Source of the DNA: Tolypeutes matacus
Taxonomy: Eukaryota; Chordata; Mammalia; Cingulata; Chlamyphoridae
Direction of reading: 5' to 3'
DNA: 64,000 nt
Assembly: GCA_026826555.1 (NCBI GenBank)
Contig: JAKSZT010054304.1
Location: forward strand, 36,201,424 to 36,265,423
The notes below the pieces were generated by a model, which saw only the letters and a list, made by a program, of their open reading frames with translations, searched no databases and had not been told where the DNA came from. Position numbers and translations under genes: made by a program. This document shows positions 1-10,935 of the stretch, one piece after another; positions within the stretch are counted from its first letter, which is position 1, and each line of letters opens with the position of its first letter.

Positions 1-1435
1 ATAAATTACAATTCAATGTGTCAATTATAAATATAGAAAATACCATATATTATCTATGCTTTTCTCTTTCATTGTTTATTCTCCCAACCCAGGTCATTAA
101 ACTAAGATATCAACAATAGTTGATTCTTATTCATTTTTATTTACATATCTAGTAAGATACCTGGTTCACTAGGTATAAATGCATAACAATGAGTACTATT
201 TTATTCCAAAACCCGTGTTGAACATTAGAAATCAAAATAACATTGGAACCAGGTGGGTTTCCTCACCAAATTACTCATATATCTCTCTGTATGTGCATGT
301 ACAATAGTCTAAACAAATTACCAGAAACTGGAGTAAGAAATGACTTATTTCTATTGGAGTATTTAAAGATTTTCTGTAATGAGCTATAATGTAAGCCAAT
401 TCTTGAAAAAGATTAAAGTTGTATTAGAGGTACATGATTAGTTGGGGGCAGAAATAATGAAAGAATTTTTAATTAGAAAACAAGAAGAAAAGATAAAGAA
501 ACCAGTCTTTTAGGGAAGTATATCAGCTGAAATATAAAATGCAATTGGGAAATGTCAAGAGATAAGCCTGGAGATATAGATAGAAGCTGAATGTAATGGA
601 CCATACAGAACATTCCAAGGAGGGTAATCTTTAAGTAATGGAGTTTCAATTACAATATTAATGACCATATTTGTAAAGTAGAAAGCTCAGTCTACCAACA
701 GCACAAAGATAATCCTAGAGGAATTTAAGAAGATCCATGTGTACTATTTATAAAACTATTTCAGTTGTTAGGTAAGAGATAATGTTGAAAGACTGAACTA
801 AATTATTGTGGGGCAGTAGAGTTCATAGATATACAAAGAGTTGATAAGACAGTGTTTTATGACCAAATTATTGACTAAAGGAGAGGAACATTTAAAAATG
901 GTCCATTAGCTTTTGGAATGCAAGATTACTGGTATTAATAACTGAAAAAAAAACATGATCCTGAAGGCAAAACAGGTTATTATTAGACGGACGTGATATT
1001 GAATTAAGAAATTAGTTTTAAAAATTATCTAGGGAAAATTCATTCTTTCTTTTTTGAGTAAATAACCTGCTGAAATAATAGAGATGTGAGTTTATTTTAG
1101 AATAGACCACGAAGAAAAGGGATGAAAAAGACAAACAGTTAAGTTGAAGAATATATAGGGTATCAGAATCATTTACCTACAGGGAGTGAGAGGAAAGCTT
1201 GCAAAGCTGACCCCATGGTGTTGGCAAAATTAGAGATGGAAAAGAAGAGAAAAATAATATTAAGAGAGAGTTTTAATTCTACTTCAAAGATATGAGTATG
1301 AAAATATAAAATAAAGCTCCAGTTTCAATCATAGTTACAAATATGTTACACTCGAGAGAAATCCAGACTGAACATAAGATATTAGTGAATGTGCTAGTAT
1401 TAAAATATATCTACAAATTTTATGACAGTCCTTCC
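1..1435. other. AT-rich DNA without recognised gene or repeat
   Basis: No open frame of note and no repeat I can name. The base composition is strongly AT-rich with many short A and T runs. Very old repeats may be hidden here, but none is recognisable by eye. Confidence 0.5.
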
Positions 1436-1600
1436 TTCAAAAAGCAAAGCCTAAATCCTCTCCCTTTGATGTAGTTTGGTCTTAATGACTCATTTTCAGC
1501 CAAAAGAATGCTGCAGAAGTGATGTCTGGTGATTTCCATGGCTAAATCATAAAAATGGGACCTTCCATCTGGCTCTTCATCTGAATGCTAAATTTTTGAT
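1436..1600 (+). repeat. Probable old MLT1-like (ERVL-MaLR) LTR fragment
   Basis: The stretch reading roughly 'tggtcttaatgactcattt' followed by 'gaagtgatgtctggtga', then a 'ggctaaatcataaaaa' block and a pyrimidine-rich 'ctggctctt' run, has the word order of the middle of MLT1-type MaLR LTRs. Both LTR ends are missing or too diverged to see. The assignment rests on remembered consensus words, so it is moderate only. Confidence 0.45.
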
Positions 1601-4395
1601 CAAGTAATAATGAAATTGAAGACTGCTCATGAGCTAGGTGAACTGTAAGACCATTAGTGTTATTAGGGAAAGGAATTTCAAGGGAATGTTAAGGTGAAAA
1701 TCAACACACTGCAGGGAGTTAGAAATTGGAGAAAATAAATGCAGACTCAGTGTGCCTAGGTGTTTGGTTATGAAGCAGTACCATATGGAGGGAATTACTG
1801 AGTAATAATGAAAAATTGAAGGGGAGAATATCTAGTAGAGCTGATAACACAGATCTGAACCTTAGTGAGAATTTTGAACATGAGCTGTTCACTTCATACT
1901 TGCTTTGGTGTATTGATTTAGGAAAACCATTAGGAAAAATGATATCTCATAAAGTTAGAGGCAAATTAAGGTTTTAAAAAAGAAGCAAATATTTAACTTT
2001 CACATATGATGCTCTTTAATTCTAACAGGACAGAGTTGGCATTGCTTTCATTGATTCAGTTATAACAATATGTAACGTGACTGTAAGTGATTTGTTCTAG
2101 GCCACACAGTGGGACAGTGGGAGAGTTGAGACATGTGTTGCTGATGAATAATGCACACAATTTTCTTATAGGGATGATTATACATTTTTCCCATGCCAAT
2201 AATCTCCAGAAAACAACAAAACAAAACAAATAAAAACAAACAAAAAGCTTATGGCTTCAAAAGTAAAAGAAATGCTTAAATTTACTTTTTGCCTTACTCA
2301 GCCAATGTGATAATAATTCCTCAAAAATATTAGTTTAACTCCAGCAAACGTTAAGAGTTTAAAAGTTTAATGGACTTTCCAAAACCCCTTAAACTTTAAT
2401 GTCCCTTTAACTATTTGTACTAGAAATATCAACATGACATTCTCACAGTTCTTTACATTTCTTTATGATTTTTTTAGATTTTAAAATATCATTCTAAACA
2501 TCAAGCAATGAAACTGAAGCTTCTAGGAAAAATAGCATTTAGTCATATTGAATTAACATATCAGACATTACAGACATTACAGCAAAATTTTAAAAATGAA
2601 TCTTAATAATAGCAATGATATAAATCATTCATATTTACCAAGTCCAGTATGCATTAGAATGTTTATTTTCAAACTAAGACTATACAGTGTCTTAACAGAA
2701 TCAGAGAAACAAGTTACATATATGAATAAGATATTATTTCAGCAATTTAATGCCAGTCTTGTTTAACTTTAAGGCTTAAAATGTTATGTACCTTTTTTTT
2801 AATGTTGCTGAGTTAAAAAAACAAAACTAAACAAAACCACTTTTAAGTAATTCGTTTACATAGAATGGTGTTTGAGATATGAAGAACTGATTACGCAAAA
2901 GTGAGCCCAGCATTGCCAAGGTTGCCTGCCCAAATGGTTAGCAGGGCTTGCCTTTTCTCTCCGCTTCCTTCTTACCCCATTTCCTTCACTGCAGAGGGGT
3001 TAACACTTTCTATAAGCTCCAAATTTCTAATATGCATGTGAATCATTTTATTTGACTATTACTTAAAAGAAACTATCATCTAAACCCAGTCTCCCTGTTA
3101 CTCTGGAGTCTGTTTTAAATCTCCTGAAAAGGCCATTTTTCTCCTTTTTTTCTAACTTGGGTCAGACACACTTCTTATGGGATACCTCTCTGTGGGGTGA
3201 TAGTAAGGATTCTGGGTCTAGTGCCTTCTTTTCCTGTTGATGATTTGCTTTGGAAAATTTCAATAAACTCTGTCCCTTCATGTAATTCCTTATTACATTC
3301 TGAAATTCATCCTGAACACTATTGAAAGAAAATTACATGAGAACAAAAGAGGTAAAATAGAATTTGATTCTCTACCTTTTCAAAGTCAACAAGTTGCTCT
3401 TCTTAATTATGTTTAAGAAACTACTCACCACACACATTAACACATATTTTGTTTCCTTTTAACTATATGCATCTCTCACTTTGAAAATTAAAGTATAAAT
3501 ACATGTTTATGAATAACACCTGTTAAAATACTGAAGTCAACCAAATATATCTGAAAATTTTCAATTTTTATTTATACCAATATTTGAAGAGTACAGATTT
3601 CAATAAAATTAAATGTCCTAATACACATTAAGATATATTACATTGGGTGTATTATATAGTTCATAATCTTGAAATAAAATAAAGGTTGAGAATCCATTTC
3701 AAAAGCACATTTCTAGGCACTAATTAATTGATCAAAATAACAAAAGCATTCTGATTACTTTTATAACAATAAAGCTTGGAAAATAATGAATGAGAAACCT
3801 AATCATTTTTATATGATTATTTATCAGTAATATTATTCTAATTAGTTCCTCTAAACATAAAATTGAAAGTGGAGGAAATTATTTATTTTGATAAAATGAA
3901 TTACTTTTGTTCATTAAAATAATGCTTAATAAAGAGCCACCATAATCCCAAAAAGTAGATAACTCCTTTTGATATATTCAAAATTTATTACCTATATTTT
4001 AAAAAGATAATACATGAAGGACACAAAATTGGAAAGAAAAAAACAAAGGGCTCTGTAGAGAATGTTTATCATTACTAGTTCCTAGATACCAATTGCCATC
4101 AGTAAAAATATTCCAGTTACCAGTATTATATGATACTATATATATTTGTGTACATACATACACATACATACATGAAACTAAAGGTATACATAATATGCAA
4201 AAGAGCTATACATAAAAATGGATATTTTATGCACATGAGGATTTATTAAATTTACAAATTTATATGTAACCATATATGTGTAACCATTATATGTGTATTA
4301 TCTAATTGTAGTCATATACAGTCACACAAGTGGTATCAAACTGAAAAATTCATTCAGCGTCTTGCTTTTCCCACTAATTATAGTAAGCTAATTTG
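1601..4395. other. Long unassigned AT-rich stretch
   Basis: No coding region is supported. At 2010-2130 there is a weak MIR-like trace ('ctaggccacacagt'), too diverged to annotate separately. At 2215-2255 there is an A-rich simple stretch of CAAAA/AAACA units. The part at 2880-3130 is more GC-rich and less repetitive than its surroundings and could be unique sequence, but it has no open frame or splice structure I can defend. Confidence 0.45.
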
Positions 4396-4545
4396 TTTGT
4401 TGTGAATTTTTTTTTACCTTTATTGATATATAATAAACATACAATAAAATGTACATTCAAAAGTATATAGTTTAATGTACATTGATTTATGTAATAGAAA
4501 TAATGATCCTACCCATTACCATGAAACATTTCCTCATGCCTAATG
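4396..4545 (-). repeat. Possible L1 3' UTR fragment, antisense
   Basis: A T-run followed by 'tttattgatatataataaac' and 'acataca..aaatgtac' is the typical antisense appearance of an old L1 3' UTR. It is short, diverged and without target duplications, and it could instead be low-complexity AT sequence. Confidence 0.35.
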
Positions 4546-4639
4546 TTAATTTAACATTTAAATTCAATTCAATTATCATAATTCACCATATAACAGATTA
4601 CAGAATAAAAATGAGATGATCATTAATATATACAAATAT

Positions 4640-4698
4640 AAACATTGGTAAAGTTTCAACATCCACTCATGATAAAAATTCTTTAAAACCTAGCAATA
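4640..4698 (+). mobile_element. Old host L1 ORF2, first segment (split)
   Basis: This short stretch ('catccactcatgataaaaa' ... 'cctagcaata') is the left end of an old plus-strand LINE-1 ORF2 segment. Its sequence continues directly at 6159 ('gaaggaaaatgccttaact'), so a younger L1 was inserted between 4699 and 6148. The last ten bases, CCTAGCAATA (4689-4698), are repeated at 6149-6158 and form the target-site duplication of that insertion. Confidence 0.75.
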
Positions 4699-4850
4699 AC
4701 CAGTTGACTGTATAGGTGAAGGTTTATTTCTGGATTCTCAATTCTATTCCACTGATCGATATGTCTATCTTTATGCCAGTACCATGCTGTTTTGACCACT
4801 GTAGCTTTGTAATATGTTTCAAGGTCAGGCAGCGAAATTCCTCCCACATT
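4699..4850 (-). mobile_element. Inverted 5' piece of a twin-primed young L1
   Basis: Read on the minus strand this gives the C-terminal part of L1 ORF2, with recognisable words [31 protein letters not shown] and HLYSQL. The adjoining sequence from about 4851 is on the plus strand and carries the next part of the same ORF2 (beginning [13 protein letters not shown]). A 5' segment inverted relative to the rest, with only about ten codons lost between the two pieces, is the signature of twin priming during L1 integration. The outer edges are bounded by the ten-base duplication CCTAGCAATA, which shows that both pieces entered in one event. The fragment has no coding function. Confidence 0.88.
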
Positions 4851-6148
4851 GCTTGGAAAAAACAGTCTCTTCAACAAATGGTGTTGGGAGAACTGGATAT
4901 CTATAACCAAAAGAATGAAAGAGGACCCCTATCTCACCCCCTATACAAGAATCAACTCAAAATGGATCAAAGATCTAAATATAAAAGCCAGGACCATAAA
5001 ACTATTGGAAGAAAATGTAGGGAAACATCTTCAAGACCTTGTAGTAGGTGGTGGTTTCTTGGACCTCACACCCAAAGCACGTGCAAGAAAAGAAAAATTA
5101 GATAAATGGGACCTCCTCAAAATTAAACACTTTGCACCTCACAGGAATTTGTCAGAAGGGTGAAAAGGCAGCCAACTCAATGGGAAAAAATATTTGGAAA
5201 TCACATATCTGATAAGGGTTTAATATCCAGGATATATAAAGAGATGTTACAACTCAACAATAAAAAGACAAACGACCCAATTAAAAAATGGGCCAAAGAC
5301 TTGAATAGACATTTCTCCGAAGAAGAAATACAAATGGCAAAAAAACACATGAAGAAATGCTCAACATCACTCATGATTCGGGAAATGCAAATCAAAACTA
5401 CAATGAGATATCATTTCACACCTATCAGAATGGCCACTATTAAAAAGACAGAGAACTACAAGTGTTGGAGAGGATATGGAGAGATAGGAACACTTCTTCA
5501 CTGTTGAATGCCGTATGGTACAACCACTATGGAGGATTGTTTGGCAGTTCCTAAAGAAGTTGAATATAGACTTGCCATGTGACCCTGCAATACCGCTACT
5601 GGGTATATACCCAGAAGAACTGAGAGCAGTGACACAAACAGACATCTGCACACTGATGTTCATAGCCACGTTATTCACCATTGCCAAAAGTTGGAAACAA
5701 CCCGGGTGTCCATCAACAGAGGAATGGATAAACAAACTGTGGTCTATTCACACGATGGTATATTATGCAGCTGTAAGAAGAAATGAAGTCATAAAGCATA
5801 TGGCAACATGGAGGAACCTGGAGGACATTATGTTGAGTGAAGCAAGCCAGACACAAAAGGACAAATACTGTATGAATGCATTACTATGAACCAAATATAT
5901 TGTGTAATATATTGTTTGATTCACAAAAAACAAAAACAAAAAAACAAACAAAAAACAAAACAAAACAAAAAAATTTACATGTATCCATTACATTTAATTG
6001 AGAAATGTATATATTTATTCATCTGTGTTTACTTTTTAGTTTGTAATTACTTATGTTTTCAATTATTAAATGTACAAAATAAAGTTAAAAAATAAATAAA
6101 TAAAAACCCTTTTAAAACAAAACAAAACAAGACAACAACAAAAAAAAC
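4851..6148 (+). mobile_element. Twin-primed young L1: ORF2 C-terminus, 3' UTR, A-rich tail
   Basis: Plus-strand continuation of the inverted L1. The ORF2 C-terminal region is seen in several frames: [13 protein letters not shown], then [19 protein letters not shown] (about 4849-5163), then the [19 protein letters not shown] region (5160-5507), then the [14 protein letters not shown] zinc-knuckle-like segment, and last DPAIPLLGIYPEE..MVYYAAVRRNE (5515-5889). Frame changes and stops between these blocks mean no functional ORF2 remains. After about 5889 come a 3' UTR and A-rich stretches of AAAC, AAAT and CAACA units that lead to the right target duplication at 6149-6158. It is 5'-truncated because the endonuclease and most of the RT are absent. 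It sits inside an older L1 on the same strand. Confidence 0.9.
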
Positions 6149-6158
6149 CCTAGCAATA

Positions 6159-7374
6159 GAAGGAAAATGCCTTAACTTGCTAAATGACAACTACAAAAGT
6201 TCTGCAGCTAACATCATACTTAAAGGTAAAAGATAGAATATGATCCTTCCTCTAAAATGGGGAACATGGAACAGAAGTATTCTGTCATTGCTCATTTTTA
6301 TCAACCTAATAGTAGGACTAGCTAAACCAAAAGGATGAGAAAAAGAATTGAAAGCCTTATAGATCACAAAAATGAAAACTGCTTCTATTCATAGGCACCA
6401 TGGTTTTCTAGGTAGAAAACCATAAAGAATCTATGCAAATGCTCAGAAAGTCAGCATCGGAAGTCAATATATTACTACATACTTGCAATGAACAGCTGGA
6501 ATTCCAGATAGCAATGTCATATACAACAACATCAAAATGAATATGTCATTAAAATCTTCAGAAACATTGATGAAATAAATCAAAGAAGGTACAAATAAAT
6601 GGAGACATGTGCCCTGTTCATGTACTAGAAGACTCAATAATATTTAAGATGATGATACTCCACAATTTTATCTATGTATTCAAAACAATTCCAGTCAAAA
6701 TTCCAGAAGGCTTTATTGTAGTGAAAAACTTCCAAAATTTATATGGAAATGGAAAGAAACTAGAAAGCCCAAACACTCTATAAAAGAAGAACAAATGTAG
6801 AAGATCATCCAACTTGATTTTGAGCATATAGATCTACAGTAATTAAAGCAGTATGGAATTGGTGAAAAGATAGACACATATATCAAGATAAAAAAATATA
6901 GAGGCAAGTAATAAGCCCACCACTATATTTTAATCAAACAATTTTTGACAAAGGTGCACAGGCAAATCAATGGATAAAGGATAATCTTTTCAATAAATGA
7001 TATTGAGACACTTGTATATACACACAAAAAAAATACAATGAAACTCTACCCATATCACATCCTTGCAAAAAATTAACTTGAAAGAATCAATGTAAACGTA
7101 AAGCTATAAAACATCTAGAAGAAACCATAGGAGGAAAATTGTGTTACATTGTATTAAGCAGAGTATTTAGATATTATACTGAAAACACAACCCAGATAAG
7201 TAAAAAATGAATAAATATGATGCTCTGTGAAAAATACAGTTTAAAGAAATAAAAGACATGCAACACATGTGGAAAACAATTGCAAATATTTTCCAGTGAA
7301 GGACCTAGATCCATTATACATAAAGAACTCACAAAATGCAACAGTAAGAGAAAACAATCCAATGAAATTAAATG
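6159..7374 (+). mobile_element. Old host L1 ORF2, middle segment
   Basis: Resumes the old L1 interrupted at 4698. It shows degraded ORF2 C-terminal-half sequence on the plus strand ('agcaatagaaggaaaatgcc', 'aaatggggaac', later 'aagaaaccataggag'). No long open frame survives, and the amino-acid words are heavily broken by stops. It ends at 7365-7374 with AAATTAAATG, which recurs at 11415-11424, where the same old L1 continues with the typical 'ggtcaaaagatctgg' block. So 7375-11414 is a later insertion into this L1. Confidence 0.75.
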
Positions 7375-8051
7375 AGGATTGTGGGAAGATGGCAACAGAT
7401 TAGGCAGATCAGGCTTAGGCCTCTCAAAAAATAACAGAGAAAGAGTCAAAAGCTGCCCAAGGGACCAGCTTTGGGGGTCAGCAGACGAGGACAGTGCTTC
7501 ACAACTACCAGGAAAGTGAGGGACAGAGAGACAGCAAACTATGAGTTACTAAACCTCCCAGCCACCAAGAAGGGTTCCCCTCCCCCACCTGGGGGATATT
7601 CAGAGGGGAAAAAACCTCATTGCAGCTGACTGAGAGGGAAGAAGTCATCTTCCTCCCTGTCAGCTGTTACCAGGGAAAAGGGAGAGTTGGGGAGGTTTTC
7701 TTCAGTGAATTTGGCTAGTGGAGCCCACTTTGAATCTCAGTTCTGGGCAGAAGAAAACAAAGGAAAACCTAGGGAGATACATCTCTGTGGAAAGGTGTGC
7801 CAATGAGCACCACCTGCTGGCTGGTCTGGAAATTACATGGACAAAAACTGCTTTTAGAACTCTCTTTATACCACCCCTGGGAGAAAGTCTGCACCCCATT
7901 AGTGAGTCCCTGGCACAATTTTGATAACCTAAGCTGAGCAAATTTAAAGACATACGATAAGTTAAACCAAATATCAAAGAAGAGCTGTTGAAAAATAATA
8001 ATAGACAAGAGAGAGAAATAGGCCATCAGAGTAAATTTACCAGCATATCAG
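7375..8051 (+). mobile_element. L1 5' UTR of the second inserted L1
   Basis: The block begins with 'gaggattgtgggaagatggc', which resembles the start of mammalian L1 5' UTRs (GGRAAGATGGC type). It is markedly more GC-rich than its surroundings and runs to the ORF1 start codon at 8052. An L1 with its 5' UTR is uncommon because most L1 copies are 5'-truncated. Its presence indicates that the insertion began near full length. Internal promoter activity would be expected for an intact L1 of this type, but nothing here shows that it is active now. Confidence 0.7.
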
Positions 8052-9063
8052 ATGCCTAGACATCAGCATAAAATTACAAATCATACTAGGAAACAGGAAG
8101 AAATGGTACAGCAAAAAGAACAAATCAAATATCCTGAAGAAATAAAGGATTTAAAACATTTAATCAGTGAAAACTACACAACTATCCTGAATCAATTTAA
8201 AGAATTGAAAGAAAATATGACTAAAGAGATAAAGTGTATTAAGAATTTTCTTTATGAGTGACCATAAAGAACAATTTGAAAGCCTTCAAAGAAAAGTGAC
8301 AGACCTTGTGGGAATGAAAGTCACAATGGATGAGACTAAAAATATATGAGAGGCACAACAAAGCAGATTTCAATTGCTTGAAGATAGAAATAGTAATTTT
8401 AAAGACAGAACATATGAAATGGAAAAGACAGGAGAACAGAAAGAGAAGAGAATGGAAAAAATGGTACATGGTTTCAGGGAATTGAATGACAATGCAAAAC
8501 TCAAAAACATACACATTATTGGTGTCCCAGAAGAAGAAATGGAAAAAGGGCATAAAGAAGATTTGAGGAAATAATGACTGAAAACTTCCTTGCCATTCTG
8601 AAAGACATAAATATCAATATCCAAGAAGGTAATGCACCACAAACAGAATAAACACAAATAGACCTTCCCCAAGACACCTACTATTCAGGATGACAAATGT
8701 CAGAGATAAAGAGAAGATTTTGAAAGCAGCAAGAGAAAAGCAATGCGTTACGTACAAGGGAAATTCAATAAGATCAAGTGCTGACCTCATATCAGAAACC
8801 ATGGAGGAAAGCAGAAAGTGGTATGGTGCATTTAAGGTATTGAAAGAGAAAAACTACCAGCCAAGAATTCTGTACCCGGCAAAGCTCTCCTTCAAAATGA
8901 AGGGGAGTTCAAAGTCTTCACAGACACACAAAAACAGGAGGAGTATGTTACCAGAAGACCAGAATTACAAGAGATACTAAAGGAAGTACTGCAGCATGAA
9001 AGGACAAACAAGGGCAAGAGATTTGGAGAAGAGTGTAGAAATGAAGATTATTGGAAAGGGTAA
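8052..9063 (+). pseudogene. L1 ORF1 (RNA-binding chaperone), disrupted
   Basis: L1 ORF1 encodes a trimeric coiled-coil RNA-binding protein that packages L1 RNA. The ATG at 8052 begins a frame rich in K, E, Q and N with heptad-like spacing (coiled-coil region), which is stopped at 8261. The ORF continues in other frames at 8374-8574, which ends in the HIIGVPEEE motif of the RRM domain. It continues again at 8690-8980, where QPRILYPAKLSF marks the C-terminal domain. The related frame ends near 9063. At least three frame changes or stops inactivate it. The order and spacing match an ordinary L1 ORF1 of about 1 kb. Confidence 0.85.
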
Positions 9064-9110
9064 AAAAGATTGCTATAGTATGATATGACAACAGAAAGCA
9101 AAAGGTCAAA

Positions 9111-9205
9111 ATGGATGAAGTAAGTTATGTGTTTACAGTTATAACACTGAACGTTAATGGCTTGAACTCCCCAATAAAAAGACACAGATTGATAGAATGG
9201 ATACA
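9111..9205 (+). pseudogene. L1 ORF2 start (endonuclease N-terminus), interrupted
   Basis: The ATG at 9111, about 50 bases after ORF1, opens a frame with the endonuclease N-terminal words TLNVNGLNSPIKRHRL. In an APE-type endonuclease the N in this region is part of the catalytic site. The frame is cut at about 9205 ('gaatggatac') by a foreign segment. It resumes at about 9723 with the SAICCLQETHL block, whose E is the metal-binding residue of the endonuclease. The ORF1-to-ORF2 spacing is normal for L1. Confidence 0.85.
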
Positions 9206-9671
9206 GGTAATTCTGTATTTATAAAATAATAGCAGTTTCTATACAGAGAAGATACATTGCAGTCACTGCCAGATGAAAGAAACCACTTGTGTTATATGAT
9301 TTTGATGAAAACTAATCTCATAGCAAAGGCTGTGTACCATCTGACAGGGTTTTTATTCATTAGCTCCAGAAAGAGGTCACATCCTAAACTGGAGACATCA
9401 TCTGTTTTGGTTTACAATAATCCACATTCCATCTCTGATATTCTCCTTTTCCCTGCACATTCCCAATCACAAGTTAAGTGAGATGGTATTTGACAACACA
9501 ATCCTTGATTCTTCAAACATTGATGGTCTCAATGATTTCTGTGATTCTACCGTGATGTAAGTTTGCCCTTTAAAAATTATTTTCCTAGTTAAACCCATTT
9601 TCAGTAAATTTCTTTTGGCAATTCCTACAGTAATAGTCCATATTTACAGATAATAAAAAACAATGTGTGTG

Positions 9672-9722
<51 letters not shown>
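9206..9722. mobile_element. Unidentified insert ending in an (AT)n tract, inside L1 ORF2
   Basis: This segment of about 515 bases separates two consecutive pieces of the L1 endonuclease, so it is an insertion. It is not L1-like in any frame. It ends in a perfect (AT)n run at 9678-9722, which could be an expanded A/T-rich retroposon tail or a target microsatellite. No clear target duplication is visible because of the AT run. I do not recognise the family. Confidence 0.55.
9678..9722. repeat. (AT)n microsatellite
   Basis: Uninterrupted alternating AT of about 45 bases at the right edge of the unidentified insert. It is likely length-polymorphic. Confidence 0.95.
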
Positions 9723-9725
<3 letters not shown>

Positions 9726-9843
9726 TCTGCTATATGTTGTCTACAAGAGACTCACCTCATACATAAGGACACAACCAGGTTAAAAGTGAAAGGTTGGAAA
9801 AAGATATTCCAAGCAAATAGTAATTTTAAAAAAAGAGCTGGAG
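9723..9843 (+). pseudogene. L1 ORF2 endonuclease segment
   Basis: Contains the SAICCLQETHL, LKVKGWKKIFQAN and KKRAG words of the L1 endonuclease. It ends at the left target duplication of the CT-rich retrocopy (9828-9843), so it is cut in mid-domain and resumes after 10159. Confidence 0.85.
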
Positions 9844-9845
9844 CT

Positions 9846-9911
<66 letters not shown>
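9844..9911. repeat. (CT)n microsatellite
   Basis: About 68 bases of nearly pure CT with one CC interruption, at the 5' edge of the retrocopy. It could be part of the inserted RNA or an expansion after insertion. Confidence 0.9.
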
Positions 9912-9914
<3 letters not shown>

Positions 9915-10159
9915 TTTGGACCCCTGTTCTTGCCTTCTGTGCCCTGCTCTCTCTGTGTCCCCCCCCTCCTGGATCACTATGCAAGTAAAACCTGGGGATT
10001 TATAATCCATAACGGGAAATTGTATTCTATAAATCAGCCCTCTTTGTCACTCTTCAGCCTCTTTCTCTCCACCTGGGATCTATGATCTGTTATTTCCTCC
10101 CGTTTCTCCTCCCTCCCTCCCTTAATAAAGTACTGGCCTAAGCAAAAAAAAAAAAAAAA
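9844..10159 (+). mobile_element. CT-rich polyadenylated retrocopy with perfect TSD
   Basis: This is an insert of about 316 bases flanked by an identical 16-base duplication (aaaaaaagagctggag at 9828-9843 and 10160-10175). It begins with a (CT)n run (9844-9911), continues as pyrimidine-rich unique sequence, has AATAAA at about 10122-10128, and ends in a poly(A) tail that starts about 15 bases later. These are the marks of L1-mediated retroposition of a polyadenylated RNA. The 3' half, with a TATAAAT-like word at about 10029, CT-rich sequence and a polyadenylation signal close to the end, resembles the U3-R part of a retroviral LTR. The source could therefore be an ERV transcript, but I do not recognise it. 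It is not tRNA-like, so it is not a DAS SINE. Confidence 0.8.
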
Positions 10160-10361
10160 AAAAAAAGAGCTGGAGTAGCAATACTAACATCAGACAAAAT
10201 AGATTTTAAATACAAAATTGTTATAAGGGATGAAGAAAGTCATTATATATTAATAAAAGGTGCAATTCGACAAGAAGAAATAAGTATTCTGAATATTTTT
10301 GCACCTCAATGCCCCAAGATATATGAGGCACACACTGGCAAAGCTGAAGGGAAAAATAGAT
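10160..10361 (+). pseudogene. L1 ORF2 endonuclease, continued, ending at an internal deletion
   Basis: Resumes exactly after the retrocopy with the 'ggagtagcaatactaaca' block (AGVAILTS-like), then a NIFAPQCPKIYEAHTGK-like segment of the endonuclease. At about 10361 the sequence jumps to the very C-terminal CWRGF..IGT region, so the rest of the endonuclease, the whole reverse transcriptase and most of the C-terminus are missing. Confidence 0.8.
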
Positions 10362-10935
10362 GTTGGAGAGGATTTGTAGAGATAGGAACTTGTATTCACT
10401 GTTGGTGGGAATGTAGAATGGTACATCCATTGTGGAGAACTGTTTGGCAGTTTCTCTAAGGAAGTTGAATATAGACTTGCCATGAGACCCGGCAATACCA
10501 TTGCTAGGTATATACTCAGAAGAACGGAGAGCAGTGACACAAATAGATATCTGCACACTGATGTTCATATCACTGTTATTCATGATAGCCAAAAGTTGGA
10601 AACAACCCAGGTGTCCATCAAGAGATGAATGGTTAAACAAATTGTGGAGTATATACATGATGGAATATTATGGAGTGGTAAGAAGAAATGAAGTTGCGAA
10701 ACAAATAACAACATGGATGAACCTGGAGGACTTATGCTGAGTGAAGCAAACCAGACACAAAGGACAATTACTGTATGATTGCTCTATTATGAATTAAATA
10801 TTTTACTTGAAATATAAATATGTGAAATACGAATATGGGTAAAATTTCATATATGACTGTTTTTCTTTCAAGCTGAACAAATGTATTTAATACTACAAAA
10901 TATTAATATCAGACCAAAAAAAAAAAAAAAAAAAA
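10362..10935 (+). pseudogene. L1 ORF2 extreme C-terminus, 3' UTR and poly(A)
   Basis: Starts at 'ttggagaggatttgtagaga' (CWRGF.EIG) and continues through 'ggcagtttctctaaggaag' and 'tatactcagaagaac' to the EYYGVVRRNEV..TTWMNLED words (10501-10740 frame). It then runs into a short 3' UTR and a poly(A) run at 10916-10935. It joins the endonuclease part at 10361 either by an internal deletion of one L1 or by recombination between L1 copies. Confidence 0.8.

Noticed and set aside
9663..10085. 140-codon plus-strand open frame
   Set aside because: It is made of (AT)n (IYIYIY) and (CT)n (SLSLSL) simple repeats joined to an L1 endonuclease fragment and the CT-rich retrocopy. It is not a gene.
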